Below, piece by piece: positions 18,649 to 27,148 of a stretch of 64,000 nt of DNA. The translations under genes and the position numbers were made by a program. The number at the start of each line of letters is the position of its first letter. Position 1 is the first letter of the stretch. The notes under the pieces are model-generated. The model worked only from the letters and a program-made list of their open reading frames with translations, searched no databases and was not told where the DNA came from. The stretch comes from Bradyrhizobium sp. Arg816 (lineage in GTDB: Bacteria > Pseudomonadota > Alphaproteobacteria > Rhizobiales > Xanthobacteraceae): contig NZ_JAPRAQ010000016.1 in NCBI RefSeq assembly GCF_029989365.1, forward strand, positions 62,001 to 126,000. Reading direction: 5' to 3'.

Positions 18649-19004
18649 TCCAGTGCTCCTTTCTTCCATTCATAGGCGAACCCGACCGTGAGCACGCCGA
18701 GGAACACCACCATGGACCAGAAGCCGGTCGCGCCAAGCTTGCCGAACGCCACCGCCCAGGGAAACAGGAACGCCACCTCGAGGTCGAAGATGATGAAGAG
18801 GATGGCGACCAGATAGAAGCGGACGTCGAACTTCATGCGAGCGTCGTCGAAGGCGTTGAAACCGCACTCATACGCCGACAGCTTTTCCGGGTCCGGCTGC
18901 TGGAACGCCACGATGAAGGGCGCGATCAGCAGCACGAGGCCGATGATAGCAGCTACCCCTATAAAGACGACGAGTGGAAGATAGTTCTGCAGAATGCCGC
19001 TCAT
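18639..19004 (-). CDS. nuoA: NADH-quinone oxidoreductase subunit A
   Basis: A 121-residue, three-helix membrane subunit and the first gene of the complex I operon. The conserved loop with the cysteine, YECGFNAFDDAR, and FDVRFYLVAILFIIFDLEVAF (key residues D and E) are present. The ATG at 19004 is preceded by AAAGGG; the open frame continues upstream without family similarity. No strong promoter could be assigned in the upstream 250 bases. Confidence 0.95.
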   Translation of the reverse strand: MSGILQNYLPLVVFIGVAAIIGLVLLIAPFIVAFQQPDPEKLSAYECGFNAFDDARMKFDVRFYLVAILFIIFDLEVAFLFPWAVAFGKLGATGFWSMVVFLGVLTVGFAYEWKKGALEWD

Positions 19005-19252
19005 TGACGAGCCCTTTTTCCCGTAGCCTCGGGACAGCCACGGATTCGTCCAGTTTGGAATTGTTCTGAGCCTTAGCGCAGTGCACCAATGGGCGCAAGA
19101 CACGCTCTTTTTAGGCCCTTTGCCGCCCCCAGAACGATAGAAATCCCGGAATCACCCCGCGGCTGGTATGGAGCAGATCGCCAATCCCAGCAAGGGCGGC
19201 CACAGTTTTGCAGGGCAGCCGTTCGAGGATTGCGGCATACGGGCCGAGGCAG

Positions 19253-19481
19253 CTATTTGCCGCGTGTCGTCCGCGATAATTGCCCGGTTTTCTGGGTGCG
19301 GCAGCGCACCCAAACCCAGACAACGACCAGCACCGGGGCTCCCACCGTCACCCAGGCGACACTGGCCGACCGTTCCCCAGAGCAGCGCAGCCAGCAGCCC
19401 GGTGATGGTCGCAGCCGCGAGGAGGATGGGTGCAGCAAAGACACGTATCCACAGGCCCGAGCGGTCAGAGGAGCCATGCAT
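19253..19481 (-). pseudogene. Frameshifted small two-helix membrane protein gene
   Basis: An ATG at 19481 overlaps the PepSY gene stop as TGATG and begins MHGSSDRSGLW, followed by a clear membrane helix (AAPILLAAATITGLLAALLWG). The frame then loses its hydrophobic character, but the adjacent frame immediately continues as VAWVTVGAPVLVVVWVWVR, a second helix, and stops at 19253. Dropping one base near 19364-19367 restores one continuous product of about 75 residues. I infer a one-base insertion, either a real inactivating mutation or a sequencing error. Confidence 0.6.
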
Positions 19482-20617
19482 CACGACGGGACCGGGGTTC
19501 GTCTGGCGAATGCGTCGGTCCGAGCGGGCGCGCGCTTGCGCCGCCGTGCCAGCCAGAGATAGAGGCCGCTGCCGATCACAACGATCGTAAGAATGTCGAG
19601 CACGGCCCAGATCACCTTGAGCGGCATCCCGCCATAATCGCCGAAATGCAGCGGCTGCGAGATCAGGAGCGCCTGGAGATAGACCGGCAGCGCCCGGCTG
19701 TCGGCGACCTCCCCTGTTTCGCCGTCTAGCAGGACCGGCTTGAGGAGCCGCGCCGTCAGCGCCGTATCGCCGCGCATGAAGGCGGCGAAGTGGTGCGAGG
19801 AGGTGAACGGCGTTCCCGGAAACGCGATGAAGGCAACCTCCATCCCGGGCGCCGCCTGCCTCGCGCGCGCCACGACGTCGTCGAGCGAGGCCAGATGCGA
19901 GGGCGGCGGCTTGCCGGCATAGGGCGCGACCATGCTGGCAAGCTCGGTGGCCTTCCACTGGTTGAGCATCAGCTCGGCCCAGGTGTTGACGACGCCGGTG
20001 AGGCCAACCACCAGTGCCCAGGCCACCGTCGCGACGCCAATCAGATTGTGCCAGTCGAGCCAGCGCACGCGGCGCGAGGCGTGATCGCGAATGGTGGCAA
20101 AGCGCAGCCGGCGGGTGAACGGCCAGTACAGCACCACGCCTGAGATGATGGCGATGGCGAACAGCAGGCCCATCCCGCCGAGGAACAGTTTTCCGGGCTG
20201 GCCGGCGAACATGTCGGTGTGCAGCTTGAGCATGATCAGCATCGGCCCGACACCGACCGGTCCGAGCAGCTTGGTCGACACCGCATCGAACGCGCGCACG
20301 GTGGTGTTGTCAGGCAGCCCGTCGGCGGCGCCGTTGGTGAACGCGGTCACGATCCCGGGCTCGTCCTTGTCCCAGGAGATATATTGCAGCACCCGGCCGG
20401 GATCGGCGGCGAGCGCGGCGTCGGCGACGGCTTGCGTCGTCGCGCGCGCCGCGCCCGCATGAGCTTCGGGCTGGGGGGCATAGCCCAGGAGCTCATCGAT
20501 CTCGTGATGGAAGATCAGCGGCAGGCCGGTCAGGCAGAGCAGCAGCAGGAAGACGGTCGAGATCAGGCTGGTCCAGGTGTGGACCACGGACCAGAGCCTG
20601 ACCGTGCGCGCCTTCAC
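19481..20617 (-). CDS. PepSY domain membrane protein (siderophore-iron reductase-like)
   Basis: A 378-residue PepSY-associated membrane protein with about four helices. The N-terminal RLWSVVHTWTSLIS with its membrane histidine, ITGVVLYWP-like text (GVVLYWPFTRRLRF) and WLDWHNLIGVATVAWALVVGLTG carry the histidines expected of heme-binding PepSY_TM proteins. Such proteins beside siderophore receptors are thought to help reduce ferric-siderophores. I start it at GTG 20617, with GGGGAGGGG just upstream. It begins 22 bases after the receptor stop. Confidence 0.85.
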   Translation of the reverse strand: MKARTVRLWSVVHTWTSLISTVFLLLLCLTGLPLIFHHEIDELLGYAPQPEAHAGAARATTQAVADAALAADPGRVLQYISWDKDEPGIVTAFTNGAADGLPDNTTVRAFDAVSTKLLGPVGVGPMLIMLKLHTDMFAGQPGKLFLGGMGLLFAIAIISGVVLYWPFTRRLRFATIRDHASRRVRWLDWHNLIGVATVAWALVVGLTGVVNTWAELMLNQWKATELASMVAPYAGKPPPSHLASLDDVVARARQAAPGMEVAFIAFPGTPFTSSHHFAAFMRGDTALTARLLKPVLLDGETGEVADSRALPVYLQALLISQPLHFGDYGGMPLKVIWAVLDILTIVVIGSGLYLWLARRRKRAPARTDAFARRTPVPS

Positions 20618-20639
20618 GAGCCCCTCCCCTCGCCCGCGC

Positions 20640-22889
20640 TTACCACTTGTAGGAGACGCTGGCGGTGACGCGCCGGCGGTCGCCGTAGAAGCAGGACGTC
20701 GGGAACGAGCAGCTCGCGACATAGATCTTGTCGGTTACGTTGATCACGTTGAGCGCCGTCCGCCAGTTCTGCCATTCGTAGTGGAGCGCGAGATCGCCGA
20801 GCACCACCGCGGGAACCTCGAGGGTGTTGGCGGGGTCGGCCCAGGAGGAGCCGACATAGCGCACGCCGCCGCCGATACCAAATCCGGCAAGCGGACCGTC
20901 CTTGAAGGTGTAGTCGGCCCAGCCCGACACCAGCAGCTCCGGCGTGTTGGTCGGCGTCTTGCCCACCAGGGACGGATCGAGGTCCCTGCTGTTGAAGAGA
21001 TGATAGGCCGTGAAGGCGCCGATCAGCTTCAGCTCCTTCGTGGCGTTGGCGACCGCTTCGAGCTCGATACCGCGCGAGGTCACCTCGCCGGTCTGGTTCT
21101 GCAGGAACACCGTGCCCGCAGTGGTCGACACGTTTTGACGCTTGAGGTCGAAGACCGAGGCGGTGAAATAGCCGTCGAAGCCCTTCGGCGCCACCTTCAC
21201 GCCGATCTCGGCCTGTTGTCCGGTCTCCGGCAGGAACAGCTGGTTGGCGGCGTTGAGGCCGATCACAGGATTGTAGCTCGTGGCGTAGGAGATGTAGGGC
21301 GCGATGCCATTGTCGAAATTGTAGATCAGTCCGGCGCGCCCGCTGAACTTGCTGTCATCACGATTGGCGATCGTGGCGCCAGAGTCACGGGCGGCCTGCG
21401 TCGTCTCGACCCAGTCGTTGCGGCCGCTCAGCACCAGCGTGAAATTGCCGAGCTTCATCTGGTCCTGCAGATAGGTGCCGGCCTGCTTCTGCGTGATCAG
21501 GAAGTTGCGGAACGGCGCGCCCGTCAGGGGGACGTTGACGCCATAGGCGGGATTGAAGACGTTGATCGACGGAACGGTGCCGAAATTGAATATCTGGTAG
21601 TCGTCGATCTGGTAGCCCTTCAGATCGACCCCGAACAGCATCGTGTGCCGGACAGGTCCACTGTTGAAGCGATACTCGAGCTGGTTGTCGAGATTGGCCT
21701 GATTGGCGGTGTTCTTCGCATACCAATTGTAGCGGCCCATCGTGGCCGTATTGATGTTGTCCCAGCCATTGCCGACATAGCCGCGATAGGTCAGGTCGAT
21801 ATGCGCAAATCGCGCATTCTGGCGGAAGGTCAAATCGTCGGTGAGATTGCGCTCGAACTGGTAGCCGAGCATCTCCTGCTCGCGCGTGAACTTGTCGACG
21901 CTGGGATCGCCGACGAAGAAGCTGGTCGGGATCTTGCCGAATGGCGCGTTGGTCACCGTGCCCTGATAGGGCAGGAAGTTGATGCCGCGCGTGTCCTGCT
22001 TCGAGGCCGAGGCCAGCACCGTGAACGTGGTGTCGGCATCCGGCTTCCAGGTGAACGACGGCGCGATGAAGTAATTGTTGTCGGGCGTGAAGTTGACCTG
22101 CGTCGGGCCGTTCTGGACCTGGCCGACGACGCGGTAGAACAGCTTGCCATCCTGGGGCTGTGTCGCGACGGGACCGCCGACATCGAAAGCGACATAGGCG
22201 TTGCCGAAATTGTTTACGCCGGTCTCGACGTAGCGAACCGGCTCGGCCGGCGGCAGCTTGCTGATGACGTTGACGATGCCGCTCGGGCTCGATCCGCCGT
22301 AGAGCACCGCCGAGGGGCCGCGCAGCACCTCGACACGCTCCATGTTCGGCGGTTGGAGCTTCCAGCTCGCATAGGAGGTGTAGAACAGCTGCATGCCGTC
22401 GAGGAACAGTCCGACATCGTCAGACTTGAAGCCGCGGATCAGCCACCAGTCGTTGCGGGTGTCGGCGCCGAAGGTGCCGGCCCGCACGCCGGCGGTGTAG
22501 CGCAGCACTTCGTCGAGCTTGTTCGGCTTCTGGTCGCGGATCTGCTCCGCGCCGATCACCGACACCGACTGCGGTGTCTCCATGATCGGCGTGCTGGTCT
22601 TGGTGCCGGACGAGCTGCGGTTGGCGACATAGCCGTTCACCGGACCGCGCGGCGTCTCGACGAAGCCGACATTGCGCTGCTGAAGCGGTCTGCGGCTGGC
22701 GGCGGTCGCTACCGACGGCCGCGCCGGGCGGCGCACGGCGGCAGCAGGCGCGCGGCGGCGTGCTTCCGGCGCGTTGACGGTCACTGACGGCAGATTTTGC
22801 GCGCCGCTTTGTGCCGAGGATTGTGCGAGTGAAGCCTGCGGCATCAATACGAAAGCGGACGCGGTCGCCAATACGGCCGACCGCAGCAT
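20640..22889 (-). CDS. TonB-dependent siderophore receptor
   Basis: About 750 residues: a signal peptide (LRSAVLATASAFVL..ASLAQ), a plug domain with PQSVSVIGAEQIRDQ and VEVLRGPSAVLYGGSSPSG, and a 22-strand beta barrel ending in an aromatic residue (SVSYKW). The sequence resembles ferrichrome or ferrioxamine-type (FhuA/FoxA-like) receptors. Start choice is uncertain: ATG 22889 gives a normal signal peptide, and in-frame TTG codons lie at 22904 and 22916. It heads the unit with PepSY, and its upstream region has a TCTTAGAAG direct repeat. Confidence 0.92.
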   Translation of the reverse strand: MLRSAVLATASAFVLMPQASLAQSSAQSGAQNLPSVTVNAPEARRRAPAAAVRRPARPSVATAASRRPLQQRNVGFVETPRGPVNGYVANRSSSGTKTSTPIMETPQSVSVIGAEQIRDQKPNKLDEVLRYTAGVRAGTFGADTRNDWWLIRGFKSDDVGLFLDGMQLFYTSYASWKLQPPNMERVEVLRGPSAVLYGGSSPSGIVNVISKLPPAEPVRYVETGVNNFGNAYVAFDVGGPVATQPQDGKLFYRVVGQVQNGPTQVNFTPDNNYFIAPSFTWKPDADTTFTVLASASKQDTRGINFLPYQGTVTNAPFGKIPTSFFVGDPSVDKFTREQEMLGYQFERNLTDDLTFRQNARFAHIDLTYRGYVGNGWDNINTATMGRYNWYAKNTANQANLDNQLEYRFNSGPVRHTMLFGVDLKGYQIDDYQIFNFGTVPSINVFNPAYGVNVPLTGAPFRNFLITQKQAGTYLQDQMKLGNFTLVLSGRNDWVETTQAARDSGATIANRDDSKFSGRAGLIYNFDNGIAPYISYATSYNPVIGLNAANQLFLPETGQQAEIGVKVAPKGFDGYFTASVFDLKRQNVSTTAGTVFLQNQTGEVTSRGIELEAVANATKELKLIGAFTAYHLFNSRDLDPSLVGKTPTNTPELLVSGWADYTFKDGPLAGFGIGGGVRYVGSSWADPANTLEVPAVVLGDLALHYEWQNWRTALNVINVTDKIYVASCSFPTSCFYGDRRRVTASVSYKW

Positions 22890-23012
22890 ACGAAGATTGT
22901 TCAACGCGCACCCCAAGATGTCTATTTGCTTACGTCATGCCATCGTTCCCCCAACGGCATGCGTTTGCGGTGACGCTTAGGTGAGCGCGCGCGAATTCCC
23001 TAATTGAAAAGG

Positions 23013-23033
23013 TCTTAGAAGGACTCTTAGAAG
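23013..23033. promoter_or_regulatory. Direct repeat TCTTAGAAG upstream of siderophore receptor
   Basis: TCTTAGAAG occurs at 23013-23021 and again at 23025-23033, 12 bases apart, between the receptor start and the MarR stop. Read on the receptor strand it contains TTCTAAG twice. This is close to the half-site of rhizobial Irr-type iron control elements (TTCTAAA), but here the halves are direct, not inverted. It is a candidate operator only. Confidence 0.3.
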
Positions 23034-23064
23034 CGATCCAATATTTCCGGAGATTGCTGCGAGA

Positions 23065-23580
23065 TCAGGGCGAAACTTTCTCGGCTTCGAGCATCTTCTC
23101 GGCTGTCGCCGTGAGACGGTCGATCTGCGCCAGCAGGGTCTCGAACTCGTCCTTGCTCAACTGTTCCAGCAATTGCCGATTGCGCTCCTGCGCGCCTTCG
23201 ACGATCGCATCATGCGCTGCGAGCCCTGCCGCGGTCAGCGCAACCAGCACCTCGCGGCCGTCCTTCGGGTTCGCCGACTTCGCGATCAGCTTGCGCGAGA
23301 CGAGCTCCGCGAGCGCGCGGCTGATCTGGCCCTTGTCCTGGCCGACGGATTCGGCGAGCCGCGCCACGCTCATCGGCGGACGGCGACCAAGCGAGGCGAC
23401 GAGACCGAACTCGACCGAGGATAATCCGGCGAGGCGCTTGTAGCGCAGGATCGCGCCGCGCTTGAGCAAATTGGCGAGCACCATCAGCCGTGACGACAGC
23501 ATCACGGTGATCGGCGCCGGCGAATGGCTTTCGTCCGCATCGGGCGCCGCGTGCCCGTCCCTGCTCGATGTCTGGCTCAT
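23065..23580 (-). CDS. MarR family transcriptional regulator
   Basis: A 171-residue winged-helix regulator. The DNA-binding part shows LSSVEFGLVASLG, MSVARLAESVGQDKGQISRALAELVSRKLI and the wing KDGREVLVALT; the C-terminal helices form the dimer interface. I start it at ATG 23580, preceded by AGAGGTGG. It is divergent from the Rieske oxygenase with a 184-base gap containing two palindromes, so it probably controls that pair, perhaps released by an aromatic ligand. The ligand is not known. Confidence 0.87.
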   Translation of the reverse strand: MSQTSSRDGHAAPDADESHSPAPITVMLSSRLMVLANLLKRGAILRYKRLAGLSSVEFGLVASLGRRPPMSVARLAESVGQDKGQISRALAELVSRKLIAKSANPKDGREVLVALTAAGLAAHDAIVEGAQERNRQLLEQLSKDEFETLLAQIDRLTATAEKMLEAEKVSP

Positions 23581-23670
23581 GATCCACCTCTGCCAAGAAA
23601 GCCGGGGCGTGCCAAGCGCTGGTAGCGCAACCTCCCCAACCACTTCCAAATGCGATTAAGAGGCATTTTG

Positions 23671-23690
23671 AAAGATCTTTGACATTGTCA
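23671..23690. promoter_or_regulatory. Adjacent palindromes, candidate MarR operator
   Basis: AAAGATCTTT (23671-23680) is a perfect 10-base palindrome and is followed directly by TGACATTGTCA (23680-23690), a perfect 11-base palindrome. They lie in the shared promoter region between the MarR gene and the Rieske oxygenase. Such short dyads are typical of MarR binding sites; binding is inferred. Confidence 0.4.
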
Positions 23691-23764
23691 TCGAATTAAT
23701 TTTCACTGGGGCACCGCATCAAAAAACGACCCGGCCACCAAGGCCAGCGGCGGGGAGGAACAGC

Positions 23765-24955
23765 ATGACGATGACCCAGCGGGATCGCGATCTCGGCACC
23801 GCCTATGCGATGAAGCCGGCACACACGCGCACCGAGCTCACCTCGGTCGTTCGCGGCACGCCGATGGGCGAGTTGCTGCGCCGCTATTGGCATCCGGTCG
23901 GGCTGGTCAGCGATGCCACCGACACGCCGAAGAAGGTCCGCGCGCTCGGCGAGGATCTGGTGCTGTTCCGCGACAAGCACGGCCGCGCCGGCCTGTTGCA
24001 CGCGCGCTGCTGCCATCGCGGCACCACGCTCTACTATGGCAAGGTCGAGGAAGACGGCATCCGCTGCTGCTATCACGGCTGGAAGTTCGACGCCGAAGGC
24101 CACTGTCTCGAGCAGCCCTGCGAGCCCGACGGCGGCCAGTTCAGGGACAAGGTGCGCCAGCCCTGGTACCCGGTCGAGGAGCGCTACGGGCTGATCTTCG
24201 CCTATATGGGCCCGGCCGAGAAACGCCCGGTGCTGCCGGCTTACGAATGCCTGGAAAACATGGACGAAGGCGAGTTCGTCGAAGCCGACGATTCCTCGAT
24301 CGGCGGCGGCGGCCCCGCGATCATCCCCTGCAACTGGCTCCAGCATTTCGAGAACGTGGTCGATCCCTATCACGTGCCGGTGCTGCACGGCTCGTTCTCG
24401 GGGCCACAATTCACCAACATGATGGCCTCGATGCCGGAGGTGAAGTTCGACAAGACGCTGCGCGGCATCGCCGTGCGCTCGATCCGCAAGCAGGACGACG
24501 GCAAGGTGTTTTACCGCGTCACCGAAGCCGCCCTCCCCACGCTCCGCGTCGTGCCCAATCCGCGCGTGGCGCAATTTGCCCGCGTCGAGTCGATCGGCTG
24601 GACGCTGCCGATCGACGACACCTCGTTCCGCATCTACGTCGCCGGACGCGTCAAGAACTCCGGCGACATCGGCCGCATGCGCTCGAAGTTCAATGGCAAA
24701 TTCTGGTGGGACATGACCGAGCAAGAGCACCAGCAATTCCCCGGCGACTACGAGGCCCAGGTCGGCCAGGGCCCGCAGACCATCCACTCCGAGGAGCATT
24801 TCGGCCAGAGCGACCGCGGCATCCTGATGATCCGGCGCATGCTGAGCGAGCAACTGGAAGCGATGGAGGCGGACCGCGATCCGATCGGCGTGTCGTTCGA
24901 TACAAGTACTGCGCCGGTCGAATTCGAAGCGGGGAATTACATCCGCGAAGGCTGA
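23765..24955 (+). CDS. Rieske [2Fe-2S] aromatic ring-hydroxylating oxygenase, alpha subunit
   Basis: A 396-residue oxygenase component. The Rieske ligands are C82-x-H84 and C101-x2-H104. The mononuclear iron site is NWLQHFENVVDPYHVPVLH, with H203 and H208 and the bridging D200. The layout is that of phthalate/vanillate-type (group I) oxygenases that take electrons from a separate reductase. No reductase is nearby. An MFS transporter follows 120 bases downstream, suggesting uptake and oxidation of an aromatic acid. The substrate cannot be told from sequence. Confidence 0.9.
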   Translation: MTMTQRDRDLGTAYAMKPAHTRTELTSVVRGTPMGELLRRYWHPVGLVSDATDTPKKVRALGEDLVLFRDKHGRAGLLHARCCHRGTTLYYGKVEEDGIRCCYHGWKFDAEGHCLEQPCEPDGGQFRDKVRQPWYPVEERYGLIFAYMGPAEKRPVLPAYECLENMDEGEFVEADDSSIGGGGPAIIPCNWLQHFENVVDPYHVPVLHGSFSGPQFTNMMASMPEVKFDKTLRGIAVRSIRKQDDGKVFYRVTEAALPTLRVVPNPRVAQFARVESIGWTLPIDDTSFRIYVAGRVKNSGDIGRMRSKFNGKFWWDMTEQEHQQFPGDYEAQVGQGPQTIHSEEHFGQSDRGILMIRRMLSEQLEAMEADRDPIGVSFDTSTAPVEFEAGNYIREG

Positions 24956-24961
24956 GTTTTT

Positions 24962-25013
24962 GTTTGGCGCGTTTTCTTCACGCGAACCGGTATCCACTTC
25001 GCTCGAAAACGCT
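24962..25013. repeat. Dispersed rhizobial intergenic palindrome (GCGTTTTC...GAAAACGC)
   Basis: Outer arms GCGTTTTC (24969-24976) and GAAAACGC (25005-25012) enclose a segment with CACGCGAACCGGTATCCAC. I recognise this as a sequence that recurs between genes in Bradyrhizobium genomes. Here it sits just after the Rieske gene stop and before the MFS gene. Confidence 0.6.
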
Positions 25014-25075
25014 CTCGACCAGCCCCACGAAGGGCTGGACCGGCAACGACAACAAAGACAAATTGGGGGGATGCG

Positions 25076-26371
25076 ATGGTCGATGTGACATCACAGATGT
25101 CGGTGCAAACGACTGCGGCGGCAAAGCCCCCGGCGCAGCGCTATTACGTGCTGGGCCTGCTCACCATCATCTATGCGCTGAACTTCCTCGACCGCACGAT
25201 CTTCAACGTCCTGATCGAGCCGATCAAGAAGGAGTTTCAGCTCAGCGACACCATGATGGGCCTGCTCGCAGGCTTCGGCTTCGCGCTGTTCTATTCCCTG
25301 CTCGGCATTCCCATCGCGCGCGTCGCCGACCGGCTCAACCGGCGCAACATCGTCGCGGTGGCCTTTGCGTTCTGGAGTGCAATGACGGCGCTGTGCGGGG
25401 CGGCCTCGAGCGTGACCTCGTTGGCGCTGGCGCGCATCGGCGTCGGCATCGGCGAATCCGCAGGCTCGCCCGCCTCGCAATCGATCGTCGCCGATCTCTT
25501 CACCAAGAACGAGCGGCCGCGCGCGCTCGGCATCTACGCCATCGGCACCTATCTCGGCGTCTTCCTCGGCTATTTCATCGGCGGCTACGTCAACCAGCAC
25601 TATGGCTGGCGGATGGCGTTCTATGTCGCCGGCCTGCCCGGCATCCTGCTCGCATTGATCCTGTGGCTGACGATCTCCGAGCCGAAGCGCGGCGCGATGC
25701 AGGAGAGTTTCGTGCCCGAGCCGCTCGGGCCGACACTGCGCTTCCTGGCCTCGCAGCAGAGCTTCATCATCGTGCTGATCGGCTTCTGCCTCACCACCTA
25801 CACGAACTACGCAACGGCGGCCTGGATCCCGCCATTCCTGGCACGCGTGCACCATCTGTCGAGCGCCGAGATCGGCACCTATGCCGGCACCTTCAAGGGG
25901 CTCGCCGGCATGGCCGGCACCCTGCTCGGCGGCTTCGTGGTGGCGCAGATCAGCCGCCGCGACGATCGCTGGAAGCTGTGGGCGCCCGCGATCACCTCCG
26001 GCCTCGCCGGCCCGGTGTTCGCGCTGTGCATGCTGATCCAGGATTTCGCGATGATGGTGGCCATGCTGGCGCTGACCTCGTTCCTGGTCGGCTTCCATCT
26101 CGGGCCGATCTTCGCGATCGCGCAGACGGTGGCCAAGCCGAGCATGCGGGCGCTCGCCTCCGCCCTGATCGCGCTCACCGCCACCTGCTTCGGCCAGGGC
26201 GTCGGCCCGCTCGCGGTCGGCATGGTCAACGACGCCCTGAAGGGCACCTATGGCGCGGACGCCGTACGTTATTCCCTGCTCTCGGCGGCGGTCACGACCA
26301 CACTGGGAGCCCTGCTGTTCGTCTGGGCGGCCCGCACGATCCGGGACGATATCGGCCGGGCGGCCGCCTGA
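25076..26371 (+). CDS. MFS transporter, spinster-like
   Basis: A 431-residue, 12-helix major facilitator. The loop 2-3 motif reads GIPIARVADRLNRRN, and the first helix ends LNFLDRTIFNVLIEPIKKEF, a pattern typical of the spinster-like MFS subgroup. GIGESAGSPASQSIVADLF matches motif C/B of helices 4-5. It lies downstream of the Rieske oxygenase in the same direction with a dispersed repeat in the gap, so it probably imports the oxygenase substrate. Specificity is unknown. Confidence 0.9.
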   Translation: MVDVTSQMSVQTTAAAKPPAQRYYVLGLLTIIYALNFLDRTIFNVLIEPIKKEFQLSDTMMGLLAGFGFALFYSLLGIPIARVADRLNRRNIVAVAFAFWSAMTALCGAASSVTSLALARIGVGIGESAGSPASQSIVADLFTKNERPRALGIYAIGTYLGVFLGYFIGGYVNQHYGWRMAFYVAGLPGILLALILWLTISEPKRGAMQESFVPEPLGPTLRFLASQQSFIIVLIGFCLTTYTNYATAAWIPPFLARVHHLSSAEIGTYAGTFKGLAGMAGTLLGGFVVAQISRRDDRWKLWAPAITSGLAGPVFALCMLIQDFAMMVAMLALTSFLVGFHLGPIFAIAQTVAKPSMRALASALIALTATCFGQGVGPLAVGMVNDALKGTYGADAVRYSLLSAAVTTTLGALLFVWAARTIRDDIGRAAA

Positions 26372-26513
26372 GACCCGTTCCGGCCGCCAGCCCTGCGAAA
26401 CCAAGCGGGCGCATTAATGAAACCATTTTGCGGAACCCGCGAAACCATCCGGAAACAGATGGTCCTTAAGACATGAGCCGATAGACGGCGGCTAAGCCCG
26501 TCGGGAGGCTCAT

Positions 26514-26717
26514 ATGAACCACTCAATTCACTCGGCTGATCGTGGCACCCACCTGAAGATCGTGGTGGTGGCGCTGGTTGCCGGTATTCTGGTCGCCGGC
26601 TTCGGGATCGCAGCCCGCACCAATGTCGATACCAGCCAGACCGCCCAATCGGCTCACGTGATCAAGGCCGGTAAGCCGGTGGCCGTGACCAGCGCAGGCA
26701 CGTCGGAGATTCGCTGA
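26514..26717 (+). CDS. 67-residue protein with N-terminal membrane segment
   Basis: A short polar start (to about residue 14) is followed by a strongly hydrophobic helix (about 15-33, IVVVALVAGILVAGFGIA) and a polar, Ala/Thr-rich tail. It has a GGGAGG stretch 9 bases before ATG and is followed directly by a strong terminator, which supports a real monocistronic gene. It is not assigned to a named family. Confidence 0.72.
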   Translation: MNHSIHSADRGTHLKIVVVALVAGILVAGFGIAARTNVDTSQTAQSAHVIKAGKPVAVTSAGTSEIR

Positions 26718-26740
26718 CACGCCCTGTTTGGGGCTGACGG

Positions 26741-26764
26741 AGGCCGCCGCCTGGCGGCCTTTTT
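26741..26764 (+). terminator. Rho-independent terminator
   Basis: An 8-base perfect stem (AGGCCGCC / GGCGGCCT) with a GCCT loop is followed by a T run. It lies 23 bases after the stop of the 67-residue gene. Confidence 0.85.
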
Positions 26765-26815
26765 CGTTTTCCAGAGCAATGCTTAGCCGATGCGTCCTGA
26801 CAAAGCGCAACGTCC

Positions 26816-26843
26816 TTGACTTCACCCAGCCCCGCCTTTAAGT
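26816..26843 (+). promoter_or_regulatory. Candidate sigma-70 promoter for tRNA-Asp
   Basis: TTGACT at 26816-26821 and TTAAGT at 26838-26843 are separated by 16 bases and end 33 bases before the mature tRNA 5' end. Confidence 0.45.
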
Positions 26844-26876
26844 CCCCCCTCGTTCCGCGCGCTTTCAGCGAACCAC

Positions 26877-26953
<77 letters not shown>

Positions 26954-27148
26954 TTTTGGCAATCCCTTCATAGTCTTAGCCCGAACTTTTCGACGCCTTT
27001 CGCGACACTGTCGGCGATTGCCGGCGTCCGGCGGGAACTCGTGGCATAGTCAGCCCGCGCCCGAATCGTCTACGCCTTCCAGGACTTGGAGGGATCCCCA
27101 CGCTTGACCGGCTTTTCCGGGGCTTCCCTGTCATTGAGGAGGCCAGAC

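Noticed and set aside
19364..19370. Programmed ribosomal frameshift in the small membrane gene
   Set aside because: No slippery heptamer or stimulatory hairpin was seen; a simple one-base insertion is more likely.
23887..26469. 860-residue frame overlapping the Rieske and MFS genes in another plus-strand frame
   Set aside because: Arg/Pro-rich out-of-frame reading of two genes whose own frames show complete motifs and membrane helices.
26954..27148. Attachment site or integrase remnant downstream of tRNA-Asp
   Set aside because: No duplication of the tRNA 3' end and no integrase-like frame.
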